This document shows, in pieces, positions 1-10,558 of a stretch of DNA of 64,000 nucleotides (within the stretch, counting starts at the first letter, position 1; each line of letters begins with the position of its first letter). Under the pieces are notes generated by a model. It was not told where the DNA came from. It made no database searches and saw only the letters and a program-made list of their open reading frames with translations. This DNA comes from Aricia agestis (taxonomy: Eukaryota; Arthropoda; Insecta; Lepidoptera; Lycaenidae). The translations under genes and the position numbers were made by a program. The stretch spans positions 16,103,980 through 16,167,979 of the forward strand of contig NC_056407.1 of the NCBI RefSeq assembly GCF_905147365.1, read 5' to 3'.

Positions 1-144
1 GGACAATTTGTCGTTTCGATCGATCGTCAAGAAAATCGTCCAATCGATCTTTTGAACGTAAAATCGTTTGCGATATTGCTACACACGTACAATTTGTCGT
101 TCGATTTTAACATCGAGGAGATAAATCGTTACGATAATTGTCCC
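1..144. repeat. right part of a terminal-inverted-repeat element cut by the window edge
   Basis: The first bases (GGACAATTTGTCG) are mirrored by the inverted CGATAATTGTCCC ending at 144, which suggests a short MITE whose left end lies at or before base 1. It sits in the intron just upstream of the first visible YME1L exon. No coding sequence is visible. Confidence 0.35.
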
Positions 145-179
145 GTGTATGGCCACCTTTAGTGTGTATTTACGATGTT

Positions 180-341
180 GTACCATCGAGGAAGTTGATT
201 CCTATGCAATTGACAGACCAACGTTATTTGGTCGAATATGTCAATTCAATGTTAATTGTGATCTGTCAGCTGGGTTTGACGTAACGCAATCAAACTACTT
301 AGGTCCCCGATTTGCATAGGAATCAACTTCTCTGATAGTAC
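180..341. mobile_element. 162-bp MITE (family A), copy 1, next to a splice acceptor
   Basis: The element has terminal inverted repeats GTACCATCGAGGAAGTTG at the left and CAACTTCTCTGATAGTAC at the right, extending inwards through CCTATGC. A copy of identical length, differing at only a few bases, lies at 5781..5942, and a larger member at 6486..7275. It ends 12 bp before the YME1L exon that starts at 354, so the tract in front of that acceptor is transposon sequence. No ORF; the transposase source is unknown. Confidence 0.85.
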
Positions 342-353
342 AATTGACCACAG

Positions 354-3300
354 AGGCGGCGAAGGAGCGCGCTCCGTGCGTGATATTCATCGACGAGATA
401 GACTCCGTCGGCGCCAAGCGCACCAACAGCGTGCTGCACCCCTACGCCAATCAGGTAAGCAACTGACATTCTTAGTGCGACGTCACAAATTTGCATTTTT
501 ACATCTAAAAATTATAACCGCCTTAATATTTTAAATTTCACTATTCTATTTATTTAATATATAATGTGATATCTCAAAACTTAGGACTCCTCCTCCCTCC
601 TTGTCACACCATGTCACACTTCGTCGATCCCCTCCCGCCAACTTTAGGTGTGACATACTTTATGGATGGACCCTCAAGGGGCGTTTCGATATTATTAGTG
701 ATAGTGCAATATTTGAAATAACTTGGCCTTCCTGACAACCCGTAATTCAAATTTCAACTCGGATTCACAGTATCTTATATCTTTAAACGAGCAATTCTTG
801 TATATATATATATAATTGGAATCTCGGAATCGGCTCCAACGATTTTCATGAAATTTAGTGTATAGGGGGTTTCGGGGGCGATAAATCGATCTAGCTAGGA
901 ATCATTTTTAGAAAATGTCATTTTATTGGTGTGTGTTTTATCGAATACCGAGCAAAGCTCGGTCAAATAGCTAGTTTAGTATAGAGCGCGACAGCCAAGA
1001 AACGCCCGCCGCGTCTATCGTACTAATAACTGCACAGTTAGTGTTCAAGTCGAACTGGAATCTATATATTAATACGCGAACGAAAAACTTTGTAACCCTT
1101 TTGACGAAAAATGCGGAAACGTAGGTGAATGAAATTTTTGCACAGTTATAGTTTATATGGTGAAGGAGTGCATCGAGCTAATATTATTTTGAAATTATGC
1201 TTTTATCATACATTTTTTTAACAAATAAAACATTACACACGCTACAATACGCACACTCAAGAAGATGACAGATTTTTGAGTGACAAACCTATGCTGTATA
1301 CGAATTATACTCTTTTATTTATGGTTGAAGTCTGTTGTCAACAAGTTGACAAATTGAAAATGGATTATAGTATTTTTTATTGAATCTCAGATACTATTAG
1401 CACAGGCGCGCACTAGCGGCCAAGCCGCGGCGGCCAGATCGCGGCGGCAATCGAGATACATATCTTAGTATGAAACCGCCATAGACCACGCGCACCTGAC
1501 CGCACGCTGTCAAGCGGCCACACCATACTCTCGTTGGCCGCCGCGGCATGGCCGCTAGTACGCGCCCAGGCTTAGACAATACTTACACGGCCAGTCTGAC
1601 ATCAGCTGAGTCCCAGTGACAAGAGTTGAAAAAAAAAACGATAAATTCAATATTTTTTTACAAAATATAGGTAGTAGTAATGTCGTTCAATAAGGTCGAA
1701 TTTCGACCATTGGGCGATCTCTTGTTATTGTAAATAGATGAACTAACTAAGTTTCTAATGGAATAAAATCAAGACTAAACGATGCTTAATTTTGAAAATG
1801 AAAATTGTTATGTTTACCTTGGTAATTTTTACTGAATAGTATCCTCTATTTGTATCATAAACTGAAGTGTAACAAACTCGTTTCAGACAATAAACCAGCT
1901 GCTGTCGGAGATGGACGGGTTCCACCAGAACGAGGGCGTGATCGTGCTCGGTGCCACCAACCGCCGCGACGATCTCGACCCCGCGCTGCTCCGGCCCGGA
2001 CGATTCGACGTCGAGGTGGGGAAAACTGTTTACAAACTAAATACATCTACTAAAATTAATAATTATGTCTGTTAAGTTATTATATTTGTTATATTATATC
2101 TAAGAGCCTGTCCACATGTCCATTTCGCAGCCAATGGGTATGAAGACGGTTTTTTTTGAGTTCCCAGCATTGTTCTCATAGAAAAAGTTGTTCATTTTGA
2201 CGGGCTCATTTGATGGTTTCAAGGATAATGATGTTTATGTCGCAGCCAACTGGTTAAAATAGCCGTCCAATCAAACAGCTAGCCCTTTGACTGAACAACG
2301 CCATTCAATCACACGTCTAGTTTTTTAAATGAATATTTCAGTCGCTCAAAACGTTCAACACCACAGCTGATTCAAAAGCCGCCGTTTGATTAAATTAGTT
2401 CAGCGCTCACCACCTCAGCGCTAGGTGCGTTTTGCTTACAATATGGCGTCAACTAACCGGTGTTATTAATTGTGGAATATTAAGATATTTTTCGTAAATA
2501 TACGTTACCAGTATCATTAAAGAGACAGAAATAATGGGGGCATATATGAGTGAATCAAAATTTAAACAAATATTTGAGGAGAAATTACGGGATTATGAAA
2601 TGCATCGCCAAGGTATTTATTGAAATTGTGTACAAAATTAGTTAGTTTTAATAAATCTGCTTGTTATTATTACGCTTGTGTAATAATAGCACTAAACTAA
2701 TGGTCACCATAGTTAATTTACCAATTACCCAGTTGGCTAAGCGTCGTCTAGCTGTAGTGTTGAACGTTGCAGTCAACAAGTCGGCTAAACTACGTATAGC
2801 CGTGTGATTGAATAGGGTTGTTCAGTCAAAGGGCTAGCTAGCTGTTTGATTAAATTACTTTTTTAACCAGTCGACTGCGACAGTGGATGTCGCAGGCGAC
2901 TGGTTAATTACGACGTCGTCAACGTGGAACGGTGCGGTAACGTGGCATGGTACGTTGTCGTGATGTGAAAATTTACGTCAACGTAACACACAAATGCACG
3001 TGACGATGTAGCAACATTGTACGTCACAATGCCTTGTAAAACTGCTACATTCTTCACTACTTATCTAGATGTGGACCGCACAATACGTATTCTGTTTCTG
3101 CTATTGTTAAGAAGACGGAGAGAGATGAAGAAAAAAAGACTTAAAATGTAGCTACACCGTGACGTGCATTTTCACGTCACGTCACTGTACCGTGTCACGT
3201 TACCGCACCGTTCCACGTTGACGACGTCGCGTCGTGACGTGGAGATGTGGACAGGCCGTAACACAGTCAGTTCACATTGCAACATGATTGCATATCTGAA

Positions 3301-6300
3301 TTTCGCTCGCTATACGACTAGACACCTATTGAATTGATAGACTCGCCGCTCGCGGTGTTACCTTGTCGCGAAAACTTCTAATAATTGGCATTTGTATTGT
3401 TATTCTGTTAATTCAACCTTCGTATTAGCTGTAAGTTTTCCTTTAAAAAAAAAACAAAAATAACTCCAATATTATGACTACCGTTAGGTGAACGTGCCGG
3501 CACCGGACTACGTCGGTCGGCTGGAGATCCTGCGGCTGTACGTGGCGCGCGTGCGGGCGCACCCCGGCCTGGACGTGGAGGCGCTGGCGCGGGGCACCAC
3601 CGGCTTCACGGGCGCCGACCTCGAGAGCATGGTGAACCAGGCGGCGCTGCGGGCCGCGGCCGAGGGCGCCGTCGCCGTCGGCATGGCGCACCTCGAGGAG
3701 GCGCGCGACAAGGTGCTGATGGGCCCCGCGCGCCGCACGCGCTTGCCCGACGACGAGGCCAACGCCATCACCGCCATACACGAGGGCGGCCACGCCGTCG
3801 TCGCCTACTACACCAAGGTAGGTTCACCGCAGAACATAGTTTTTTCGTGATCGTCCTTGTTGATCTTTAAAGGACATAAGTATTCGTAGGCAACGTTATT
3901 ATCACTATATCAAATTGTAAAGGCCCGTTATATTCCAGGACGCGCACCCGCTGCACAAGGTGACGATAATCCCGCGCGGGCCGTCGCTGGGCCACACGGC
4001 GTACATCCCGGCCAAGGAGCGCTACCACGTCACCAAGCAGCAGCTGCTCGCCATGATGGACACCATGATGGGCGGCCGCGCCGCTGAGGAGCTCGTCTAC
4101 GGCCCCGAAAAGATCACCTCAGGTACAGATTATACATTGCATAAACATCCCTCCATCATAATTATGCAGTTTTACACAAAATATGAGTACCTACTAAAGC
4201 GACAGGATCCCTACTCTACTTGCCTCTCACTCGTGCACAAATACGACGCGTTTTGTTACCAGTAGTCGAAAAAAAAAACAAGCAACGTTGACGACTTTTA
4301 AAAAAATGTAGAGAACAGATTCTGTCTGGCGACTGTACTTTAGCAAAAAGAAAACATACCATTGTAACATTACCTATCACTTATTGGAAATTGACAGCAA
4401 CACATAATATGAGTACCCTGTAAACGATCAAATTGTTTGTCAAACTTTACGTGTTTGTCAAACAATTTGATAGTGTACAGCTTTGTTTGAAGCGTTTGTC
4501 AAACAATCTACGTGTTTGAGCTGTTTGAAGAAAGTTTGGATTGGCGTAGCGTTTGACAAACGTGTTTGAACGTGTTCCGCTGTATTTGTCAAACAAGAGC
4601 TCATGATCTCAAACCGATTCTAGCTAATTGTTTGACAAACTTGTTTGAAGCACGTTTGTTCGTCTGCGCTGCTGTTTGATGAAAACGTAAATTACATCAA
4701 ACAAATTTGATCGTTAACAGGGTACATCAATATTTTTATACGTTATTTCTTTGGATATTTGACGGGTTTTACTTCCAGGCGCGTCGTCTGACCTGAAGCA
4801 GGCGACGTCGATCGCCAACCACATGGTGCGCGAGTGGGGCATGAGCGAGAAGGTGGGGCTGCGGACCCTGGAGCCCCCGCGCGGCCTCACGCCTTCGGAC
4901 CAGCTCGGGCCCTATACCAATGAGCTTGTGAGTACCTACCACTCGGTACTGTCTACTAGATTAACCCGACTTAGCCAGAAAGAGGATTGTGTTTGTCAAT
5001 TACATGTATTGCTTTGTCACGCTCAACAGCCTTGTTGGATTTTAGCTTGAAATTTTATCATTAGATATGTCTGTGTGAGTCACTGGCAACATGAAAATGG
5101 CGCCGATTTAATACTTTCTATTCATATCAAAAAATAATTCATATCAAAAAATGAGATGATAATAAAAGAACGTAACGCCAGATGACTTGGATATGCTATG
5201 AAGGATTGACATAGTGAGTCTCAGCAAAACAGCTTAGTTATCATTACACTTTACATACGTTCTTAACGTTAACATGCAATGAGAACCGCAGAAAAAGTTG
5301 TTCACACGATACCGCGTAAAAATACGGCTATTCTGCGGTATACCGGTAAACCGCTGTTTAGTTATTAACTGATGAACGTCTGCAGGTGGACGCGGAGATC
5401 AAGAAGATCCTGTCGGAGAGCTACGAGCGCGCGAAGGCGATCCTCAAGGCGCACGCCAAGGAGCACAAGGCGCTCTCCGACGCCCTGCTTAAGTGCGTAC
5501 CCCACAGACATAGATCAAGATAGATACCGCATGTCGCTCCATTTGTATGAAAACGAGCGTGCCACTTTTTTCCTACCTAGTGTGACGTACCGTTGTAAGA
5601 AATCCTTCCATTATCTAAGCCAACGTTTCTATTTGAATGTCTACAGCTCAATACAGCACTTTTAGGCATTTAGACATTTTTAAAATTCTCATTGACGTCC
5701 GATTCCGATAGCAGACTAAAGAATAGAATTTCGAAAGACGAGCATTGCTCGTCGTTTGGGAACGCGATATGGCACGCGAAGTACCATCGAGGAAGTTGAT
5801 TCCTATGCGATTGACAGACCAACGTTATTTGGTCGAATATGTCAATTCAATGTTAATTGTGATCTGTCAGCTGGGTTTGACGTAACGCAACCAAACTACT
5901 TAGGTCCCCGATTTGCATAGGAATCAACTTCTCTGATAGTACATACACATGCGGTATCTATCTTGATCTATGTCTGTGGCGTACCCTATTTTGCATAGCC
6001 ATTAAATTCTAATTTCTATAATCCCTTTTTCAGTGCGATATATCTTTCAAAGAACTTTGACTAATGTGCAGTTGTAAACACACCTTGTACTACTTGTACT
6101 TGTACTTTTCGATACTAGTTTTGTGACCGGTAGCGTGCTCCAAATTTTATGTCACGTGCTCGGTGCCACTGGTGGCACGCGTGCCATTGGTTCGCCATCC
6201 CTGGACTAGATATATACGATGATACGAACAACCTCTTTTGCGCTGTCTTACCCAAATTGGAGTTTCTAATAATGAACTCGCGTGCTGCAGGTACGAAACG

Positions 6301-6447
6301 CTGGACGCGGACGACATCAAGGCGATCATGAACGGTGACAAGATCAGGAGCGATCGGCGCGCCGGAGTGGACACGCCCCCCGCGCCCGCGCCCACCCCCG
6401 CCCCCGCGCCCGCGCCGCTGCTCGGCGGACAGCGCGCGCCAGCGTAG
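354..6447 (+). CDS. YME1L: mitochondrial i-AAA protease YME1L (ATP-dependent zinc metalloprotease), 5' part outside window
   Basis: Exons are 354-454, 1887-2015, 3488-3817, 3939-4122, 4779-4927, 5386-5492 and 6291-6447 (stop TAG 6445-6447). All have GT/AG borders and matching phases, giving 384 residues in the window. The start, the transmembrane segment and Walker A lie upstream. Visible motifs: Walker B VIFIDEID, the second region of homology GATNRRDDLDPALLRPGRFD with arginine finger, the zinc site HEGGH at 3779-3793, and the third zinc ligand Asp in GASSDL at the start of the fifth exon. Family knowledge: this inner-membrane hexamer faces the intermembrane space and degrades or processes inner-membrane proteins such as OPA1. 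The helical C-terminal domain (SYERAKAILKAHAKEHKAL) matches animal YME1L. Oddities: an Ala/Pro-rich tail after the usual end (about residues 360-384 of this segment), and MITEs abutting two splice sites. Identification is very secure; exact first-exon phase is inferred. Confidence 0.95.
1061..1724 (+). mobile_element. non-autonomous Helitron-like element, family 2, copy 1 (carries a nested MITE)
   Basis: It begins TCTATATATTAATACGCG and ends in CATTGGGCGATCTCTTG, with no terminal inverted repeats. Other copies are at 11709..12199 (-), 38395..39162 (+), 53395..53692 (+) and a fragment at 35248..35409. The 5' TC and 3' CTAG seen in better copies, with an A|T junction, fit Helitrons. This copy has CTTG instead of CTAG, so its end has decayed. 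It lies in a YME1L intron. Confidence 0.7.
1401..1571. mobile_element. GC-rich 171-bp MITE nested in a Helitron-like copy
   Basis: The sister copy at 11709..12199 reads straight through this point, which shows an empty site. Here TTAG is present on both sides (1397-1400 and 1572-1575). The ends are inverted repeats around GCGC.CTAGCGGCCA followed by GCCGCGGCGGCCA, allowing a few mismatches. A TTA-type target duplication fits PIF/Harbinger-like MITEs. The interior has no support as coding sequence. Confidence 0.75.
2104..3258. mobile_element. 1.16-kb inverted-repeat element with nested long inverted repeats
   Basis: It starts GAGCCTGTCCACAT and ends ATGTGGACAGGCCG, flanked by TAA on both sides (2101-2103 and 3259-3261). 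Inside, a second inverted repeat pairs about 2236-2430 with about 2700-2885 (shared blocks CAAACAGCTAGCCCTTTGAC and TCGCAG..AACTGGTTAA). A third pairs GACGTCGTCAACGTGGAACG near 2910 with its complement near 3210. The TAA duplication suggests a PIF/Harbinger-like non-autonomous element that grew by nesting. The small reading frame starting near 2535 is about 30 codons and I do not recognise it. The element fills most of a YME1L intron. Confidence 0.7.
4413..4725. mobile_element. MITE packed with GTTTGWCAAAC palindromes
   Basis: The ends are GTACCCTGTAAACGATCAAA and its imperfect complement TTGATCGTTAACAGGGTAC. Between them lie about six copies of the 11-bp palindrome GTTTGTCAAAC or GTTTGACAAAC, plus GTTTGAA half-sites. 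Such subterminal repeats are often transposase-binding sites in MITEs. It sits in the YME1L intron between exons ending at 4122 and starting at 4779. Confidence 0.7.
5503..5978. mobile_element. hAT-like TIR element inserted in a YME1L splice donor, 8-bp target duplication
   Basis: It has identical 32-bp terminal inverted repeats starting CACAGACATAGATCAAGATA. The 8-bp sequence GCGTACCC flanks both sides (5495-5502 and 5979-5986). The left copy is positions +3 to +10 of the intron whose GT is at 5493-5494, so insertion happened inside the donor region and the duplication restored it. Family A MITE (5781..5942) is nested inside. An 8-bp duplication is typical of hAT elements; no transposase is present. 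Confidence 0.85.
5781..5942. mobile_element. 162-bp MITE (family A), copy 2
   Basis: This copy is almost base-for-base the same as 180..341, including GTAC at each end, which suggests recent movement. It is nested in the hAT-like element at 5503..5978, so it arrived later. Confidence 0.85.
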
Positions 6448-6485
6448 AGTGCGCTGAAGGCCAACACTACTTGTGAGATTCATTT

Positions 6486-7275
6486 GTACTATCAGAGAAG
6501 TTGATTAATAGGAGATAGCGGACCTACGTATTTTGGTCGCGTTTTGTCAATCCCAGCCGACAGCTGATGACTAAAGTATAGTTTACACTCAGCCAATAAT
6601 CTTGGCGCCAGTCCTGCAGAAGCCAGAACTGGCCTGGCCCCTTTTGTTTAGACAAAGCCATCGCATTCACGGATTTTTCTTCGGGTGTCCACACGTTTGC
6701 AGTTAAAAAAATAATGAGTTAACGGCAAAGTCTGTTGAAAAAGAAATGTTTTAAGGAACATCTACGTAGTTCGAACAGAAGAGTCGATTGAAATATTAGA
6801 AAAAAAGAAAACGAAACGATTCCTTTTTTTAATTCATTCCGGCATGAAGTTGTTCTAGTGCGGAAACGCGCGTTTGTTTATTTTCAACAATTACACAAGC
6901 ATTCGAGATAAAGTTATATAATTTTTAAAGTATCCTCGTCGTTGAATTTTCTCGGCATTTTGTCCTAGAAATTCCAAACACATGCATACCGTACGGACGT
7001 TCGCCAGTGACTGGCGAGATGCGTAAACACATGATAGACACATGTCCGCAACGCTGGCGCGAGGGTCGAGGGGTATGAGGGCGGAGGTCACTGGCTAGAA
7101 AAATAGCCAGTGTTAGCCTGGCTTGAAAAACTGTTCACACGTGGCATATACCAAGCCAATACTGACTGCCAGTCTTATTGGCTGTTTTTAAACTATACTT
7201 TACATTAAGTTGACATGATCCGACCGCATGACGTAGGTCCGTCATCTGCCTATGAATCAATTTCTTCGATGGTAC
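6486..7275. mobile_element. family A MITE, third copy, in YME1L 3' UTR, interrupted by another MITE
   Basis: The left end GTACTATCAGAGAAGTTGAT and the right end ATCAATTTCTTCGATGGTAC match family A. The left arm begins 39 bp after the YME1L stop codon, so the transcript probably carries it if it uses the polyadenylation signal at 7459. The interior is occupied by a second element at 6574..7200. Confidence 0.7.
6574..7200. mobile_element. 627-bp TIR element nested in the family A copy
   Basis: The termini read AAGTATAGTTT inwards and AAACTATACTT at the far end, with TA on both sides, and inner arms share CAGCCAATAA and TTATTGGCTG. A TA duplication fits a Tc1/mariner-type MITE. No protein similarity is visible in its interior. 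Confidence 0.65.
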
Positions 7276-7458
7276 ATTCAAAGTTCTTTGTACGTGTGAA
7301 CGACTCGACAAATATATTTGTACAACGGATAATTTGTACAAGGTCGCTGTCTTTGTCTGGCGAGTTTATTTCAAATTTATTTATGTTTTGTGTATAAGGA
7401 AAACTTCCAGCATTTTAAAGACAACTGTTATAACAAGTTTTCACTAGTGTATACGTAT

Positions 7459-7464
7459 AATAAA
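7459..7464 (+). promoter_or_regulatory. candidate YME1L polyadenylation signal AATAAA
   Basis: This is the first canonical AATAAA downstream of the YME1L stop that I find outside the nested elements. If used, it gives a 3' UTR of about 1 kb made largely of MITE sequence. Confidence 0.4.
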
Positions 7465-7559
7465 TTAAAGGTTATGGAAAGGATTAAATTAATGGTTAAT
7501 TGAACATATCATGACGATACCATATTATAATAATTATGACCTACAATAAGCTACATCTA

Positions 7560-8210
7560 TCTATACTATATATATAATATTATAAATGCGAAAGTATCGC
7601 TGTCTGTCTGTCTCGCTTTCACGCCAAAACTACTGAACCGATTGTAATGAAATTTTGTACACAGATAGTCTAAAGCCTGAGAAAGGACATAAGCTACTTT
7701 TTAACTGGAAAAAGGGGTTGTAAGGGGGTGAAAATGCGTAAATTTGTTCAAAATAAGTTAGTTCCAAAAATTCATAACAGATGGCGCTAAGAGTCGCCTA
7801 CATCGCGCTATCGTTTGCTCTTACGTGTTTCTATAAGAGGTGGTACCATCTCAAGCTACATTTTTCGATTCTATAAATTGTTTTACACGCTTTTATATAA
7901 CTCACTACTGAGTAGGTACTTTATCTATGCAGTGACGTAAATATCTCTGTGCTAAACCTATCAATGATAAATTATTATAGTTTATGGGTAAAGTTGTGTA
8001 ATGGGGGGTTAAATAAGCTTTAAAATTTAGCATAAATAAAGTTTAATTTAAAATAATGAAATATTATGTGCACACTGCACAGATGTTTTTGGGTATTTTG
8101 ATTTAAGGGGTACTAGGGTTTTAAAAAGCTTTTAAATTTGACAACAATTTTGTTGACACCGCGCGCTATAAACCGAAGTCCATGCGGACGAAGTCGCGGG
8201 CAACAGCTAG
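7560..8210 (+). mobile_element. Lep1-type non-autonomous Helitron, full length
   Basis: The 5' end TCTATACTA and ATATTATAAATGCGAAAGTA are followed by TCTG repeats, and the 3' end is GAAGTCGCGGGCAACAGCTAG. It is inserted between A and T with no target duplication and no terminal inverted repeats. This matches the lepidopteran Lep1 Helitron family. Related copies are at 10559, 23905, 30796, 31532, 31805, 34045 and 44058. Confidence 0.85.
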
Positions 8211-9709
8211 TACATATTATAAAACAAAGTCCCTTTTTTTCCTCTCATGTCCCTTTATTCTTTAAAACTACGCAACGGATTTTGATGCGGTTTTCTTTAA
8301 TAGATAGAATGATTCAAGAGGAAGGTTATAGTATAACATTAACTGATTCAATGCGGCGCACATTTTTGAAGACTTTCAGTCGTGGCGGCATACAATTTTC
8401 CCGTGACACGTGAGCCGTGTCATACGCCATAGAAGTAGATGACACGGCTACTGTGTCATCCGCCACGTTCAAAAAGCTTTATGTTTTTTTTTTGTTTTTT
8501 ACGCTTGTATTAACTTGATTTATTTAGTTGAGCTAAAACCATTGTTGTTGACGGAAGGCTACGTTGTTTTGAGTTGATTTCGAGTAGTTTTACTAAGTGT
8601 AAACCTAAAAATGGCAGGTAAGCGATTTTTTTATTCAGATGTTGCAAACCTTTTGTAGGTTTCAAAGTTAGAAAAATGAGTACCTACCTATATTAAATAG
8701 ATCTGGGTTTCCAAAGTAAATAAAACGTTCGTAGATAAATTTAAAGAAGTTCGTTGTTAAGTTTTTTTAACCGACTTCGAAAAAAAAAGAGGAGGTGTGT
8801 TCAACGATTACTCCGCCGTTTGTGAACCGATTTTCAAAATTTTTCTTTTGTTGTATGGGGTATTTGTTCCGATTGATCCGGTTCCGAGTTGGTACCATGT
8901 TCACAAAAGTGGTGATCTGATGATGGGAACCATGAGGAATCCAGGGGACTTCTTGAAAATCAAATGGGAACATATGGTTATTTTGGTTTTATGGGATGTG
9001 TTTTGATCATATTCTGCTACCAAAAAGAAAAATTTTGCACTATAGTATTCCACGGTCCCGAAGGTGCTGAACAGAACTCCTGATTTCTTATAGATACGTG
9101 TTTGGGAGTTTCGCTGTTGTTTAAAATACCAAAATCATAAGCTACTATGCTGATTACATTAATCATCATCATCAATACTACACCATGCATCATCAAATTA
9201 TGACCCTGTTATTAGTACTTTTCATAGTCTTATAGATCGAGATTCGAGACTGATGTTTTTGATCATTATTCTGTAGTTTGTCTAATGATTTTAATATTAT
9301 TTTGTTATTTTAAAGCATAATACTATTATTCGAATTTGATGTTATGGGCTACCAAGGTGTGTTGGTGACAATTATGTTAATAAAAAACGCCAAAACTGTG
9401 TAGAAAACCTTGAGAATAACTAAAAAGAGTAAAATTATTATTTTTAAACAAAAAAATTAAAACCGACTTCCAAGGTAAAAACAATAGTAATTTTCTAATT
9501 TGAACTAGAAAGTATTAAATAATAATTCTTATTCTGTACTCAGTATTTCTGTTCTCAATCTTCATAATTTTGAAGTCAGTACCAGTCCTATAAGTTGCAG
9601 TTACATTATTCTGTCATAGACCTGGCGATTAGGTTAGCTGGCGGCTAGTTAGCCGGCGGGCGTCCGAATTTTTGTGATCAGAAATTTCGGATAATGTACG
9701 GTGGGCTAA
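8211..9709. other. intergenic repeat remnants, no gene recognised
   Basis: 8220-8470 shares sequence, inverted, with about 27880-27990 (AAAACTACGCAACGGATTTTG block) and ends in GACACG..GTGTCAT palindromes. 8768-8960 is a copy of the dispersed TTAACCGACTTC..GATTACTCCGCCGTTTGTGA family also seen at 14830 and 62430. The rest is AT-rich and I see nothing in it. Confidence 0.5.
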
Positions 9710-10190
9710 AAAAGGAGACAGCACCTACTTTTTTCAATTCACAGAATATTCAGAGAGGAAGCCTATAAGCTTGTTTTACGTAGAAAATTTAGACGGTTTT
9801 GTTCGGAGTAGAACCTTATAAAGTGTAATTTGAGGGAGATACAATCGCTTTTTAAATGACACGGCTCACGTGTCATACGCCACACGTTAAAAACCTTAAC
9901 GTTTTAAGACGCGGCTGCCGTATAATCCGCAATGAATGGACCTTTTAAAAAAGGTTGACGGCCCCTACTTTTTTTCTATTCACAGAATATTCAGAGGCGA
10001 AGCCTATAGGCTTGTTCTACGTGGAAAATTAAGATGATTTTGTTCAGAGTAGAACCTTCTAAAGTGTAATTTGAGGGAGATACAATCGTTTTTCAAATGA
10101 CACGACTCCCGTGTCATACGCCACACGTTAAAAACGCGTATGATACGGCTCCCGTGTCATCCGCACTGAATCGGTTAATTAAATAGTGGA
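9710..10190 (+). repeat. tandem duplication, two copies of about 240 bp
   Basis: The block from CCTACTTTTTT through GAGGGAGATACAATCG to the palindromic GACACGGCTC..GTGTCATACGCC motif occurs twice, offset by about 240 bp. The copies differ at scattered positions, so the duplication is not very recent. Similar GTGTCAT palindromes near 8400 suggest one mobile family. Confidence 0.75.
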
Positions 10191-10240
10191 GAAATATTGT
10201 TATTGTTGGGGTTTCTAATGTGATGTCGTAAATAATTACA

Positions 10241-10558
10241 TTTTTTCCGCTTACATTGCAAACGCAGGCTGAACCCTACCAGATTTATCAAAATAATGTA
10301 CCAAGTATTGTACACATTGAAAAGGTGTACAGAAAACTCTGCGATGGTATATGTCTATCTCTTATGGATATCCCACAATAACATTTTTTGTCATTTTCTT
10401 TTTACGACAAATATTGGCAAATTTTCGAAGCAATTTTAATAAATACAGCATTAATCCTTATCCAATTAAATAACTTATATACATTGTTGATTTAATGTAG
10501 ATCTATATGGCCCTTTACAGCATATGATTTAAATGAATATTTTCGAAGATATTACAGA
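10241..10558 (+). repeat. dispersed repeat segment shared with 24.8-26.9 kb
   Basis: This segment matches, in inverse orientation, the two ends of 24815..26920. Shared blocks include ACAGAAAACTC.GCGATGGTA, ATATCCCACAATAACA and CAGCATATGATTTAAATGAA. The copy here lacks the middle 1.8 kb. A Lep1 Helitron begins directly after it. Confidence 0.65.

Noticed and set aside
3443..3793. antisense frame across YME1L peptidase exon
   Set aside because: Shadow of the HEGGH-containing exon.
7610..7625. CTGT microsatellite as a separate feature
   Set aside because: Integral part of every Lep1 Helitron copy.
8595..8625. ATGGCAG followed by GTAAGC as a short first coding exon
   Set aside because: No downstream + strand exon within reach joins in phase; region is repeat-derived.
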